In this document: piece by piece, positions 35,464 through 44,859 of the stretch
Layout of the letters: each line of letters starts with the position of its first letter
Numbering within the stretch: the stretch's first letter is position 1
Assembly (NCBI RefSeq): GCF_011764545.1
Contig: NZ_AP022870.1
Span: 620,001-684,000 of the forward strand
Source of the DNA: Phytohabitans flavus
Lineage (GTDB): Bacteria > Actinomycetota > Actinomycetes > Mycobacteriales > Micromonosporaceae
Direction of reading: 5' to 3'
DNA length: 64,000 nucleotides
The notes under the pieces: generated by a model
Told to the model about the DNA's origin: nothing
The model's input: only the letters and a program-made list of their open reading frames with translations
Databases searched by the model: none
Made by a program: the position numbers and the translations under genes

Positions 35464-36531
35464 ATGTCGATTGTCGACAGTGCGGCGGTGAACGTCGCGC
35501 TGGTCTACCCGATGCGCGGACCCGCCGGCATCTTCGGGCCGACCTGCGAGCTGTGCGCGCGGCTGGCGGCCGAGGAGATCAACGAGGCGGGCGGCGTGCT
35601 CGGCCGCGAGCTGCGGCTGGTGCCGGTCGACGGCGGCGCGCCGCCGGAGCGGGTCGCCGCCGAGGTCGAGTCGCTGGTGCGGATGGGCGCGGTCGACGGG
35701 GTCACCGGCTGGCACATCTCGTCGGTGCGGCAGGCGCTCGCGCCCCGGATCGCGCAGCTGGTGCCCTATGTGTACACCGCGCTGTACGAGGGCGGCGAGC
35801 GCACCGAGGGCGTCTTCATGACCAGCGAGACCCCGGCCGACCAGCTGCTTCCGGCCATGCGCCTGCTCGCGCGGGAGCGCCGGGTGCGCCGGTGGTACGT
35901 GGTGGGCAACGACTACGTGTGGCCGCGCCGCACCGCCCGCAAGGCCCAGCGGTACGCGGTCGACTGTGGCGGGTGGGTGACCGGCGAGACGTACCTGCCG
36001 CTCGGCACCCACGAGTACCGCGACGTGCTGCGGCGCATCGAGCAGACCGGTGCGGACGCGGTCGTGATGCTGCTGGTGGGCAGCGACGCGGTGCGGTTCA
36101 ACCGCGCCTTCGCCCGGTCCAACCTGGACGCCCGCTGCCTGCGCCTGTCCACGCTCATGGACGAGAACATGCTGATCGCCAGCGGACCCCGCGCCACCAC
36201 CGGCCTGTACAGCACCGCCGGGTTCTTCGCCGGGCTGGTAACGCGGGAAAACATCGACTTCCACGGGCGGTACGCGCGGCGGTTCGGCGTGGAGGCACCG
36301 CCGCTGGGCAGCCTCGGTGAGTCCTGCTACGAGGGGGTGCGGCTGCTCGCCGCGCTGATCGGGCAGGCCGGCACGCTCGACGTGCGGGCGATCGGGGCGA
36401 ACGCCGAGTCGGTGTCCTATGAGGGGCCGCGCGGTCGGGTGTGGCTGCGCGACCGCCACCTGCGGCAGCGGATCTACCTGGCGGAGGCGGACGCGCTCGA
36501 CTTCAACGTGGTCGCCGAGCTCACCTCTTGA
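35464..36531 (+). CDS. Cytosolic AmiC/UrtA-like ligand-binding protein
   Basis: The protein has about 355 residues and the periplasmic-binding-protein type I fold of the AmiC/UrtA group. It is clearly related to the neighbouring UrtA: WYVVGNDYVWPRRTARKAQ and TYLPLGTHEYRDVLRRIE line up with UrtA segments [15 protein letters not shown] and [17 protein letters not shown]. Unlike UrtA it has no signal peptide or lipobox, so it should stay in the cytoplasm. In Pseudomonas, AmiC is the cytosolic amide sensor that controls AmiR; no AmiR-like ANTAR protein is nearby, but a MarR gene is divergent. A sensing role for urea or small amides is inferred. ATG at 35455 is an alternative start. Confidence 0.82.
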   Translation: MSIVDSAAVNVALVYPMRGPAGIFGPTCELCARLAAEEINEAGGVLGRELRLVPVDGGAPPERVAAEVESLVRMGAVDGVTGWHISSVRQALAPRIAQLVPYVYTALYEGGERTEGVFMTSETPADQLLPAMRLLARERRVRRWYVVGNDYVWPRRTARKAQRYAVDCGGWVTGETYLPLGTHEYRDVLRRIEQTGADAVVMLLVGSDAVRFNRAFARSNLDARCLRLSTLMDENMLIASGPRATTGLYSTAGFFAGLVTRENIDFHGRYARRFGVEAPPLGSLGESCYEGVRLLAALIGQAGTLDVRAIGANAESVSYEGPRGRVWLRDRHLRQRIYLAEADALDFNVVAELTS

Positions 36532-36551
36532 CGCTGTGGACGGACGTACGT

Positions 36552-36573
36552 GATACTTCCTGTGGGAAGTATC
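36552..36573 (+). terminator. Hairpin after the AmiC/UrtA-like gene
   Basis: GATACTTCC pairs perfectly with GGAAGTATC around TGTG, 20 bp after the stop codon. It lacks a U tract, and a second hairpin with one follows 22 bp later. Confidence 0.55.
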
Positions 36574-36591
36574 GCCAATAGTTAATCGCCT

Positions 36592-36630
36592 GTGCAAAGG
36601 TCGGGGAGACCTTTGTGCGGGCATTTTTTT
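36592..36630 (+). terminator. Intrinsic terminator with T tract upstream of urtA
   Basis: AAAGGTC and GACCTTT (extended by outer pairs) enclose a GGGGA loop, and a run of seven T follows at 36624-36630. This classic Rho-independent form is unusual in such GC-rich DNA. It separates the sensor gene from urtA, which starts 135 bp on, and could serve as an attenuator of the transporter. The 234-bp gap holds nothing else obvious. Confidence 0.65.
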
Positions 36631-36765
36631 ATGCAGGGGAAGTGCTATCTCAGAAACAGGCTCTTAAGGGCCGGGAAATATCTCCGCAATGATGCGAGCA
36701 GACGCTGACCCTGCCATTCCGGCCCCCGGTGTCGTGGCGCCGAATCCCCTGGTGCGGAGGTTCTG

Positions 36766-38007
36766 ATGTTGGATATTCGTGGGCGCTGGAAAGGTGCCCT
36801 GTTGCCCCTCGCGGCGATACTCGCGCTGAGCGCCTGTGGCAGCAAGACCGGTGAGAACGAGTCGGTGGGCGGCGCGGTCGCGGACACGTCCGGCGACACC
36901 GTCAAGGTCGGCCTGCTCAACTCCCTTTCCGGCACGATGGCGATCAGTGAGGTCACCGTGCGCGACTCCATCAAGCTCGCGGTGGAGGAGATCAACGCGT
37001 CCGGCGGTGTGCTCGGCAAGAAGATCGAGCCGATCAGCGAGGACGGCGCCTCGGACTGGCCCACGTTCGCGGAGAAGGCCGAGAAGCTCATCAGGGAGGA
37101 CAAGGTCGCCGCGGTCTTCGGCTGCTGGACCTCGGCGAGCCGCAAGGCGGTCAAGCCGGTCTTCGAGGAGAACAAGGCGCTGCTCTTCTACCCGGTGCAG
37201 TACGAGGGCCTCGAACAGTCGCCGTACATCTTCTACACCGGCGCCACCACCAACCAGCAGATCGTGCCGGGCCTGGAGTACCTCAAGTCGCAGGGCAAGA
37301 CCTCCGTCTACCTGGTGGGCAGCGACTACGTCTTCCCGCGTACGGCCAACAAGATCATCAAAGCCTATGTCCAGGCGAACGGGATGACCGTGCTGGGCGA
37401 GGAGTACGCACCGCTCGGCTCGACCGAGTTCGGCACGATCGTCAACAAGGTCAAGGCGTCCAAGGCTTCGGCGGTCTTCAATACGCTCAACGGTGACAGC
37501 AACGTGGCCTTCTTCAAGGAGTACAAGTCGGCCGGGCTCACCGCCGCCTCGATGCCGGTGGTGTCCGTGTCGATCGCCGAGGAAGAGGTCAAGAGCATCG
37601 GCACGCAGTACCTCGACGGCCAGCTCACCGCCTGGAACTACTACCAGACCACCCCCGGCGCGGCGAACGACAAGTTCGTGAAGGCGTACAAGGCGAAGTA
37701 CGGGCAGGACAAGCCGACCAGCGACCCGATGGAGGCCGCGTACGTGTCGGTGTACCTGTGGAAGGCCATGGTCGAGAAGGCCGGCGGCTTCGAGGTCGAC
37801 AAGGTCAAGGCGGCCTCCGACGGGGTGACCTTCGACGCGCCCGAGGGCCTGGTCACGGTCGACGGCGCGACGCAGCACATCTACAAGACCGCGCGGATCG
37901 GCAAGGTCGGCCCCGACGGCCTGATCACCGAGGTGTGGAACTCCGGCCAGCCTGTGAAGCCGGACCCGTACCTCAAGGGCTACCCGTGGGCTGCCGGGCT
38001 CAGCTGA
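36766..38007 (+). CDS. urtA: Urea ABC transporter substrate-binding lipoprotein
   Basis: The 413-residue protein starts with a lipoprotein signal ([15 protein letters not shown]) and is anchored outside the membrane. The mature part is the UrtA-type binding fold: [53 protein letters not shown] and [10 protein letters not shown] are typical of urea-binding UrtA. GGAGG lies 6 bases before the ATG. It is first in urtABCDE. A stable hairpin follows it, probably keeping the binding protein in excess over the membrane parts. Confidence 0.95.
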   Translation: MLDIRGRWKGALLPLAAILALSACGSKTGENESVGGAVADTSGDTVKVGLLNSLSGTMAISEVTVRDSIKLAVEEINASGGVLGKKIEPISEDGASDWPTFAEKAEKLIREDKVAAVFGCWTSASRKAVKPVFEENKALLFYPVQYEGLEQSPYIFYTGATTNQQIVPGLEYLKSQGKTSVYLVGSDYVFPRTANKIIKAYVQANGMTVLGEEYAPLGSTEFGTIVNKVKASKASAVFNTLNGDSNVAFFKEYKSAGLTAASMPVVSVSIAEEEVKSIGTQYLDGQLTAWNYYQTTPGAANDKFVKAYKAKYGQDKPTSDPMEAAYVSVYLWKAMVEKAGGFEVDKVKAASDGVTFDAPEGLVTVDGATQHIYKTARIGKVGPDGLITEVWNSGQPVKPDPYLKGYPWAAGLS

Positions 38008-38011
38008 CGTC

Positions 38012-38037
38012 GGGCGCCCGCCTCCGGGCGGGCGCCC
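38012..38037 (+). promoter_or_regulatory. Intra-operon hairpin between urtA and urtB
   Basis: GGGCGCCCGC and GCGGGCGCCC form a perfect 10-bp stem with a 6-base loop, 5 bp after the urtA stop. Such hairpins often lower expression of permease genes relative to the binding protein by partial termination or 3'-end protection. Confidence 0.6.
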
Positions 38038-38055
38038 CCACCGCGGAGGTCCGCC

Positions 38056-38943
38056 ATGACCGTCATCGTCAGCCAGCTCTTCACCGGCGTCAGCATCGGT
38101 GCGGTGCTGCTGCTCATCGCGCTCGGCCTGTCGCTCACGTTCGGCCAGATGGGCGTCATCAACATGGCGCACGGCGAGTTCATCATGGCCGGCGCCTACA
38201 CCGTGTACGTCCTCCAGAAGGTGATCACCGACGCCGGGTGGTCGCTGTTCGTCGCGTTGCCGCTCGCGTTCGCGGTGGCCGGGCTGATGGGCGTGCTGCT
38301 GGAGGTGCTGCTCATCCGGCGGCTCTACGCGCGGCCGCTGGACACGCTGCTCGTCACGTGGGGCGTGTCGCTGATCCTCCAGCAGCTGGCCCGGGACATC
38401 TTCGGCGCGCCGAACGTGCAGACCCGCGCGCCCGACTTCCTCACCGGCAACATCAAGATCACAGACGATCTGGTACTCAGCAACAACCGGCTCTTCATCC
38501 TCACGCTCGCCCTGGCAGCCGTCGTGGCGCTCACCGTCGCCCTCCGGTACACGTCTCTGGGCCGGCGGATCCGGGCCGTCGTGCAAAACCGTGACCTCGC
38601 CGCCGTCTCCGGCATCGCGACCGGGCGGGTCGACCGGCTCACGTTCTTCATCGGCTCGGGGCTGGCCGGCGTGGCCGGCGTCGCGCTCACCCTGCTCGGG
38701 CCGATCGGCCCGACCATGGGTACCAACGTCATCGTCGACGCGTTCCTGGTCGTGGTGGCCGGCGGCATCGGACACCTCAAGGGCAGCGTGATCGTGGCGT
38801 TCGCGCTGGGCACGCTCCAGTCGCTCGTCGAGTACTCCACCACGGTCAGCGTCGCGAAGGTGCTCGTCTTCGTGGCGATCGTGGCCTTCCTCCAGTGGCG
38901 GCCGCAGGGGCTGTTCACGCTGCGCACGCGGAGCTTGGCATGA
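38056..38943 (+). CDS. urtB: Urea ABC transporter permease UrtB
   Basis: This 295-residue LivH-type permease has about eight membrane helices. MTVIVSQLFTGVSIGAVLLL opens the protein, and LTFGQMGVINMAHGEFIMAGAY is the conserved cytoplasmic-loop signature of branched-chain amino acid/urea permeases (VINMAHGEF core). GGAGG lies just before the ATG. It overlaps urtC by four bases. Confidence 0.94.
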   Translation: MTVIVSQLFTGVSIGAVLLLIALGLSLTFGQMGVINMAHGEFIMAGAYTVYVLQKVITDAGWSLFVALPLAFAVAGLMGVLLEVLLIRRLYARPLDTLLVTWGVSLILQQLARDIFGAPNVQTRAPDFLTGNIKITDDLVLSNNRLFILTLALAAVVALTVALRYTSLGRRIRAVVQNRDLAAVSGIATGRVDRLTFFIGSGLAGVAGVALTLLGPIGPTMGTNVIVDAFLVVVAGGIGHLKGSVIVAFALGTLQSLVEYSTTVSVAKVLVFVAIVAFLQWRPQGLFTLRTRSLA

Positions 38944-40037
38944 CTGCTCGTTACTCGTGGCGGGCCGGCGTCGGGTTCGCCGTCGGGGCCGTCCTCCTCT
39001 TCGCGGTGGCGCCGGTCGCGCTCTCCGACTTCCGGCTGAGCCTGCTCGCCAAGTACCTGTGCCTGGCGATGGTCGCCGTCGGCATCGGCCTGGCCTGGGG
39101 CCGGGGCGGGCTGCTCACGCTCGGCCAGGGCGTGTTCTTCGGGCTGGGTGGCTACGCGATGGCCATGCACATGAAGCTCGCGGACGCGGGTCCCGGTGAG
39201 ATGCCCGACTTCATGCAGCTGTACGGGCAGCTCGACGCGCTGCCGTGGTGGTGGCGGCCGTTCGCCAGCCCGTGGTTTGCTCTGCCGGCCACCGTGCTGC
39301 TGCCGATGCTCGTCGCGTTCCTGCTCGGGTCGCTCGTCTTCCGGCGGCGGGTGCGCGGCGCGTACTTCGCGATCCTCAGCCAGGCGCTCGCCGCCGCGAT
39401 GGTGATCCTCCTGATCGGACAGCAGGGCACCACCGGCGGGACCAACGGGCTCACCGACTTCCAGGGCTTCTTCGGGTACGACCTGGACGACCCGGTCAAC
39501 CAGCGGATGGTGTACTTCATCGTCGCGGGCGTACTGCTCCTGCTGCTGGCGATCGCGCGGCAGCTGATGCTGTCGCGGTACGGCGAGCTGCTGGTGGCGG
39601 TACGGGACAGCGAGGAGCGGGTGCGCTTCCTCGGGTACAACCCGGCGAACGTCAAGCTCGTCGCGTACGTGGCCGCCGCCGGCATGGCCGGGCTCGCGGG
39701 CGCGCTGTTCGTACCGGCGGTCGGCATCATCAACCCGGCGCTGATCGGGATCGTGCCGTCGATCGAGTTCGTGATCGGGGTCGCGGTCGGCGGCCGGGCC
39801 ACGCTGCTCGGACCGGTACTCGGCGCGGTCGCCGTGGCCTGGGCCAAGACGGCGCTGTCCGAGGAGTTCCCGGCCGCGTGGACGTACCTCCAAGGGTTGT
39901 TGTTCGTGCTGGTCGTGGCGTTCCTGCCGGGCGGCCTCGCGTCGCTGGTGCGGATGGTCCGCCGGCGACGTCCGCCACCTGATCCGGCGCCGGTGTCGCC
40001 GGCGCCGGTGGTCTCACCCCAGGAGGTGCGGGCATGA
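38940..40037 (+). CDS. urtC: Urea ABC transporter permease UrtC
   Basis: The 365-residue LivM-type permease begins MTARYSWRAGVGFAVGA within the urtB stop codon. About ten helices are predicted. The family loop is LGQGVFFGLGGYAMAMHM, and UrtC-specific features are GQQGTTGGTNGLTDF and AVRDSEERVRFLGYN. Its C-terminal tail is proline-rich (PPPDPAPVSPAPVVSP). It overlaps urtD by four bases. Confidence 0.94.
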   Translation: MTARYSWRAGVGFAVGAVLLFAVAPVALSDFRLSLLAKYLCLAMVAVGIGLAWGRGGLLTLGQGVFFGLGGYAMAMHMKLADAGPGEMPDFMQLYGQLDALPWWWRPFASPWFALPATVLLPMLVAFLLGSLVFRRRVRGAYFAILSQALAAAMVILLIGQQGTTGGTNGLTDFQGFFGYDLDDPVNQRMVYFIVAGVLLLLLAIARQLMLSRYGELLVAVRDSEERVRFLGYNPANVKLVAYVAAAGMAGLAGALFVPAVGIINPALIGIVPSIEFVIGVAVGGRATLLGPVLGAVAVAWAKTALSEEFPAAWTYLQGLLFVLVVAFLPGGLASLVRMVRRRRPPPDPAPVSPAPVVSPQEVRA

Positions 40038-40759
40038 GTGGCCTGGTGGTGCGTGACCTGCGGGTGGTGTTCGACGGGTTCGCCGCCGTGGACGGCGTGG
40101 ACCTCGAGGTGGCGCCGGGGGACATCCGGTTCCTGATCGGGCCCAACGGCGCCGGCAAGACCACGCTCGTCGACGCGGTGACCGGGCTCGTGAAGGCCAC
40201 CGGCTCGGTGCGCTTCGGCGACGACGAGCTGCTGGGGCGGCCGGTGCACCGGATCGCGCGGATGGGCGTGGGACGCACCTTCCAGACCGCGACGGTGTTC
40301 GAGGAGCTGACCGTCCTGCAAAACCTCGACATCGCGGCCGGTGCGGGCCGGGGCGCGCTGACCTTGTTGCGCCGCCGCCGTTCCGTGCCGGTGTCCGTCG
40401 AGGAGGCGCTGGAGACGATCGGGTTGGCCGGCCTGCGCGACAAGCCGGCGGGCGCGCTCGCGCACGGGCAGAAGCAGTGGCTGGAGATCGGCATGCTGCT
40501 CGTCCAGGACGTGAAGCTCCTGCTGCTCGACGAGCCGGTCGCCGGCATGAGCCACGACGAGCGGGACGCGACCGGCGCGCTGCTGCGGGTGGTGAGCGCC
40601 GACCGCACGGTGGTGGTGATCGAGCACGACATGGACTTCATGCGCAGCTTCGCCAACACGGTGACGGTGCTGCACGCCGGCAAGGTGCTCAGTGAGGGCT
40701 CGGTCGCGCAGGTACAGGCGGATCCGGCGGTACAGCAGGTGTACCTGGGGGTGTCGTGA
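40034..40759 (+). CDS. urtD: Urea ABC transporter ATPase UrtD
   Basis: The 241-residue LivG-type ATPase has Walker A GPNGAGKTTLVDA, the Q loop TFQTATVFEEL, the signature region (LAHGQKQWLEIG, replacing the usual LSGGQ, as is normal for UrtD), Walker B LLLLDEPVAGMS and the H loop VVVIEHDMDF. It powers urea uptake with UrtE on the cytoplasmic side. It overlaps urtE by four bases. Confidence 0.95.
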   Translation: MSGLVVRDLRVVFDGFAAVDGVDLEVAPGDIRFLIGPNGAGKTTLVDAVTGLVKATGSVRFGDDELLGRPVHRIARMGVGRTFQTATVFEELTVLQNLDIAAGAGRGALTLLRRRRSVPVSVEEALETIGLAGLRDKPAGALAHGQKQWLEIGMLLVQDVKLLLLDEPVAGMSHDERDATGALLRVVSADRTVVVIEHDMDFMRSFANTVTVLHAGKVLSEGSVAQVQADPAVQQVYLGVS

Positions 40760-41451
40760 TGTTGGAGATCGACGGGGTCCAGGTCGGCTACGGCCGCAGC
40801 CTGGTGCTGCACGGCGTCTCGCTCTCCGTGCCCGAGGACGGCGTGGCCGCGGTGATGGGGCACAACGGCGCCGGCAAGAGCACGCTGCTGCGGGCGGCGA
40901 TCGGGCTGCTCAAGCCGCGTACCGGCCGGGTGCTCCTGTCCGGCGAGGACGTGACCCGGCTGGCGCCGCACGAGCGGGTGGCGCGCGGCATGGCATACGT
41001 GCCGCAGGGCCAGCAGTCCTTCCCGCACCTCACCACCGCGGAAAACCTCCAGCTCATCGCCGACTCCCGGCCCAACGGGAAGGCGGCGATGGCCGAGGCG
41101 CTGGAGCTCTTCCCGGCGCTGCGCGGCCTGATGGGGCGGCGGGCCGGGCTGCTCTCCGGCGGGCAGCGGCAGCAGCTGGCGATCGCGCGGGCGCTGATCA
41201 CCGCACCCCGGCTGCTGCTGCTCGACGAGCCGACCGAGGGCATCCAGCCGTCGGTGGTCGCGGAGATCCAGGAGACCATCCTGTCGCTGACCCGGCGGGG
41301 CGGGCTGTCGGTGCTGCTGGTGGAGCAGCATGTGGGGTTCGCGCTGCGGGCCGCGGAGCGTTACTACGTGCTGGAGTCCGGCCGCGTCACGTCGTCCGGC
41401 TCGGGCGGGCAGGAAGCCGAACGGGACGTACGGCAGGCGCTGGCGGTCTAG
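40756..41451 (+). CDS. urtE: Urea ABC transporter ATPase UrtE
   Basis: The 231-residue LivF-type ATPase has Walker A GHNGAGKSTLLRA, Q loop VPQGQQSFPHLT, signature LLSGGQRQQLAIARAL, Walker B LLLLDEPTEGIQPS and H loop LLVEQHVGFAL. It is the last gene of the urt operon and ends 6 bp before a strong bidirectional terminator. Start is GTG 40756 or the adjoining ATG 40759. Confidence 0.95.
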   Translation: MMLEIDGVQVGYGRSLVLHGVSLSVPEDGVAAVMGHNGAGKSTLLRAAIGLLKPRTGRVLLSGEDVTRLAPHERVARGMAYVPQGQQSFPHLTTAENLQLIADSRPNGKAAMAEALELFPALRGLMGRRAGLLSGGQRQQLAIARALITAPRLLLLDEPTEGIQPSVVAEIQETILSLTRRGGLSVLLVEQHVGFALRAAERYYVLESGRVTSSGSGGQEAERDVRQALAV

Positions 41452-41457
41452 GCACGG

Positions 41458-41490
41458 CGCGGGCGCGCCGAAAGATACGGCGCGCCCGCG
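41458..41490. terminator. Bidirectional terminator between urtE and kinase gene
   Basis: CGCGGGCGCGCCG pairs perfectly with CGGCGCGCCCGCG over 13 bp around the loop AAAGATA, in the 51-bp gap between convergent genes. Confidence 0.85.
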
Positions 41491-41502
41491 TGAGTGGAGC
41501 GG

Positions 41503-43311
41503 CTATGTGGTCGTCGACCCTGGCAGGTCGGACTGGCTGAGAGTCGGGCGGGGGTCGTCGCCGGACGGCGTGTTCTGCTCGGCCGGTGGGACCGGGTCGG
41601 GCTTGTCGGACGGGATGGTCGGGGAGCAGGACGCCGGCAGCTCGCCGCCGCCGCGCTGGCTGACCGCCGTCGGCGCGAGTACCTCGACCTCGACCCAGAC
41701 GTGGCCGGCGCCGTGCGGTACTGACGTCGGCACGTCCAGCGTGCCGCCGCCGGGTGACGTGAAGTCGGTGCTCGCCGTGCCGCTCGCCCCGTCCGACCAG
41801 GTCACGCGGTAGGTGACCGTCGTCGGCGCGGAGACGGTGACCAGCGCCGAGGCCGAGTACGTACACGCGTCCGGGTCGACCGAGACCGCGACCGTCAGCC
41901 CGGTGACCGCCGGGGGTTCGGGCGGGGGCGTCGTGCCGCCGGTCTCCCCGCCGCCACCGCCGCTCGGCTCGGTCGCCGGGGCGGTGCCGGGCGTGCTCGC
42001 ACCGCCGCCGGCCGGGCGGGTGGTGCCGGAGACGGGCTGTGTGACCACGCCGCCGCCGCCCGCGGGCCGGTCGGTGGCCAGTGGCGACAGCGGGCCGTCC
42101 GAGGAGGTGGGCGGGAGCAGCACCCCGGGGATGCCGAGCGCCCGCGCGCCGGCCTGCGGGACGGCGGAGGGATCGGCGCCGGGTGGCGCCGGTCGTACCG
42201 CGGCGTCCGCACGCCCGGCCAGGCCGCCGCTGTTCGGGCCGCCGGCCGCGCTGGCGAGCGTGGCCGCCACGGGCACGAGCAGCGCGGCGCTCGCCGTGAG
42301 GATGGTGACCCGGCGCCGGCGGGCCGGGCGGCTGCGCCGGCCATCCCGGCCGGCCGGGGGAGTGGTCGACTCCGGCGAGCTCGCCACGGCCGTACCGACC
42401 AGGCGCGCATCTGGCCGATCAGCCAGGACCGCCACGTCCCGGTGGCCCGTGTAGGCGCGCCGGGATGTGAGCGGCACCCGGTACACCCCTCGGGTCCTCG
42501 GGCGAGCGGCCGCGAGCAGCGCGGTACGGACGGCGGACGAGTCCATGCGGTCGGCCACGTCCTTGGTCAGCAGGCCGTCGATCACCGCGGCGAGCGCCAT
42601 GCCCCGCACCGGGCGGGGGTGCGGGTCGCAGACCGTGGCGATGAGGCAGGCCATCGCGTCCTCGCGGGCGAACGGCCCGTAGCCCTCCACCGCGTAGAAG
42701 AGCGTCGCGCCCAGCCCGAACAGGTCGGCCGGCACCCCGCCCTCGTCCCCCTGTAGCCGCTCCGGCGCCACATACCCCGGGCTGCCCATCACCGCCGCAC
42801 CGCGCAGCGGGACCGGCGCGCCGACCACCGTGGCGATGGAGAAGTCGGTGAGCAGCGGGCGACCGTTGGCGATCAGCACATTGGACGGCTTGACGTCCCG
42901 GTGCACCACCCCGGCCCCGTGCGCCGCGTCCAGCGCGTCGAGCAGCCCCAGCCCGAGCTGGGCGGCCGCCACGGCGTCCAGCGGCCCGTCTTGCGCCACC
43001 ATCTCCCGCAGCGAACGACCCTCGACCAGCCGCATAACCACCCACGGCTGGCCGCCGTCATCCACCGCGTCGTAGATCGCGACGACGTTCGGATGGACGA
43101 GGCGGCCGGCGCTCAGCGCCTCCACCATCGCCCGGTATTTGACCTCTTCACGTTCCGCCGGTGTCATGGGCTGTGCGAAGCGGATCTCCTTGACCGCCAC
43201 CCACCGTGCGAGGCGCTCGTCGAACGCGCGCCACACCACTCCCATGCCACCAGCGCCCAGCACCGAGTCGAGCCGGTACCGTCCCCCAACGACGTGCCCC
43301 GACGACGCCAC
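41503..43311 (-). CDS. Membrane-anchored Ser/Thr protein kinase
   Basis: The 602-residue PknB-type kinase has its catalytic domain at about residues 10-270: glycine loop VLGAGGMGVVWRAFD, VAVKEI lysine, HRDVKPSNVLI catalytic loop and YVAPERLQ. The metal-binding DFG reads DFS, a change seen in some actinobacterial kinases. A membrane helix follows (about 335-357), then a Pro/Gly/Ser-rich extracellular linker and a terminal beta-rich domain (VTGLTVAVSVDPDACTYSA). GTG at 43311 has GGGAGG seven bases upstream. The substrates and ligand are unknown; its place between the urea transporter and urease may be incidental. Confidence 0.9.
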   Translation of the reverse strand: MASSGHVVGGRYRLDSVLGAGGMGVVWRAFDERLARWVAVKEIRFAQPMTPAEREEVKYRAMVEALSAGRLVHPNVVAIYDAVDDGGQPWVVMRLVEGRSLREMVAQDGPLDAVAAAQLGLGLLDALDAAHGAGVVHRDVKPSNVLIANGRPLLTDFSIATVVGAPVPLRGAAVMGSPGYVAPERLQGDEGGVPADLFGLGATLFYAVEGYGPFAREDAMACLIATVCDPHPRPVRGMALAAVIDGLLTKDVADRMDSSAVRTALLAAARPRTRGVYRVPLTSRRAYTGHRDVAVLADRPDARLVGTAVASSPESTTPPAGRDGRRSRPARRRRVTILTASAALLVPVAATLASAAGGPNSGGLAGRADAAVRPAPPGADPSAVPQAGARALGIPGVLLPPTSSDGPLSPLATDRPAGGGGVVTQPVSGTTRPAGGGASTPGTAPATEPSGGGGGETGGTTPPPEPPAVTGLTVAVSVDPDACTYSASALVTVSAPTTVTYRVTWSDGASGTASTDFTSPGGGTLDVPTSVPHGAGHVWVEVEVLAPTAVSQRGGGELPASCSPTIPSDKPDPVPPAEQNTPSGDDPRPTLSQSDLPGSTTT

Positions 43312-43460
43312 GCGTGATCCTCCCGTGCTACCGCAGCATGAACACTTCAGCACTTGATAGGGAGGCGAGCCATCCCAGATCCGTACGGCACGACATCGGC
43401 CGATGCTCCGATTTCCAGCGGCCGCACGGGAAGTCTTGCCTGGTCGGGGCCATGATAGGG

Positions 43461-43487
43461 GCGGACGGGGCGGGACACCCCGTCCGC
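43461..43487 (-). terminator. Hairpin after the DoxX gene
   Basis: GCGGACGGGG pairs with CCCCGTCCGC over 10 bp around a 7-base loop, 76 bp past the stop codon of the reverse-strand DoxX gene and upstream of the kinase gene. Confidence 0.65.
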
Positions 43488-43562
43488 ATCGCGGGAGAAA
43501 TCGGGCAGTCGACTAACCGACAGTTCTCGTCCGGCGGAAAGGTTGACGGACGTGACTGGCCC

Positions 43563-44003
43563 TCACGCCGCCGCCACGGGCTCCGGCGTGCCGGCCCGGG
43601 CGCGCCGCCGGGACAGTGCCGCGTCGACCGACCAGCGACCCGGCCCCAGCGCCGCGATCAGCAGGAACGACCAGCAGAAGAGCGCCGCCTTCTCGCCGCC
43701 GTTGTTGAGCGGGAGCAGCGCGTCGGGCTGGTGGACGACGAAGTACGCGTAGGCCATCGAGCCGGAGCAGATGATCGCGGCGGCGCGGGTGGCCAGCCCG
43801 GCCAGGACGAGCAGGCCGCCGGCGAACTGGATCAGCGCCGCGTACCACCCCGGCCAGGTGCCGATCGGGACCGCCTCGCCGGAGCCGCCGGAGCCACTGC
43901 CGAAGCCGCCGAAGAGGGACGCCGCGCCGTGGAGGGCGAACAGCAGGCCGAGCACGAGCCGGAAGAGCGTGCTGACGAGGTCGGGAATGCGTACGGGATT
44001 CAT
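43563..44003 (-). CDS. DoxX-family membrane protein
   Basis: This 146-residue protein has four predicted helices: LVSTLFRLVLGLLFALHGAA, a central pair around ALIQFAGGLLVLAGLATRAAA and MAYAYFVV, and FCWSFLLIAALG. The order and the GWYAALIQF region fit the DoxX family, whose members take part in redox or thiosulfate-linked membrane functions; the role is not defined here. The start MNPVRIPDL has GGAGC six bases upstream. Confidence 0.82.
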   Translation of the reverse strand: MNPVRIPDLVSTLFRLVLGLLFALHGAASLFGGFGSGSGGSGEAVPIGTWPGWYAALIQFAGGLLVLAGLATRAAAIICSGSMAYAYFVVHQPDALLPLNNGGEKAALFCWSFLLIAALGPGRWSVDAALSRRRARAGTPEPVAAA

Positions 44004-44088
44004 ACAAGAGCTCCTGTCGAGACCGGTCCCCACGGCCAGGAGATGGTATCCCGTCACATCTACGACTGTCTATGTAGCGTGGGTGGGC

Positions 44089-44859
44089 TCAGGCGAAGGC
44101 GCGGTCGAGGGCCGCCCGCACCTCGCGCAGGTCACCGCCGACGGCCTGCGCGATCGCCGCCGGCCCGCCGGCGAGCGGCATCCGCGCCGCGCCCGGCCCC
44201 AGGACCGCCGCCTCCGGCGGTTTTTCCGTCCACAGAGGATCCACCACCAGCAGCGTCCCGGTCGCGCGGCCGCCGCCCAACACCGCGGGCCCGGCCCATC
44301 CGGCGGCGCGCGGTCCGACCGACACGTCCTGGCGCATGATGGTACGTCCGGCGAGGCGCACGGTGCTCTCCAGTGACGCGTCTCCGGGGTCCTCTCCGTG
44401 GCGCCCGCATACGACCTCCTCCCGCCAGGTGAGGGAGGCGTCGCTCTCCAGGTCCACAAGGGACCTGGAGACGTGGTCACAACCCTTCGCGGCGATGAGT
44501 GGCTCGGGTAGCCACCGCAGCGAGCCGCCGGCCGCCACGGTCGCGTGGATGTCCAGCGTGGACTGTGCGTCGCCTGGGCTCTGTCGGCTTGCTCGCTCCG
44601 CTCGCCGCGGCCCCGGCAGGGCGAGCGAGGCCGCGACGGTACGGACGCACAGGCGCGCGCCGGGCCCGACGGCCACCTCGATGCGCAGCCGGTCGCCGCC
44701 GAGCGGGCCGGCGGCCCCGCCGACCAGGTGCACCTCGACCTCGCCGTCCGCTCGGCTGGGGCCCGTCTTCCGTACCAGAAGGGGTGTTTCCGACCGGAGG
44801 GTGACCAGCCGCGTGCGCCCGGCCTCCGCGACCGCGGTGATCCGGGCGGTGGCCTTCAT
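44089..44859 (-). CDS. ureD: Urease accessory protein UreD
   Basis: The 256-residue protein forms the UreDFG complex that delivers nickel and carbon dioxide to apo-urease. Recognisable segments are [20 protein letters not shown] and [18 protein letters not shown], both typical of UreD/UreH. It overlaps ureG by four bases and is last in the ureABCFGD operon. UreD is the most divergent urease gene; the assignment is secure from context and these motifs. Confidence 0.9.
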   Translation of the reverse strand: MKATARITAVAEAGRTRLVTLRSETPLLVRKTGPSRADGEVEVHLVGGAAGPLGGDRLRIEVAVGPGARLCVRTVAASLALPGPRRAERASRQSPGDAQSTLDIHATVAAGGSLRWLPEPLIAAKGCDHVSRSLVDLESDASLTWREEVVCGRHGEDPGDASLESTVRLAGRTIMRQDVSVGPRAAGWAGPAVLGGGRATGTLLVVDPLWTEKPPEAAVLGPGAARMPLAGGPAAIAQAVGGDLREVRAALDRAFA

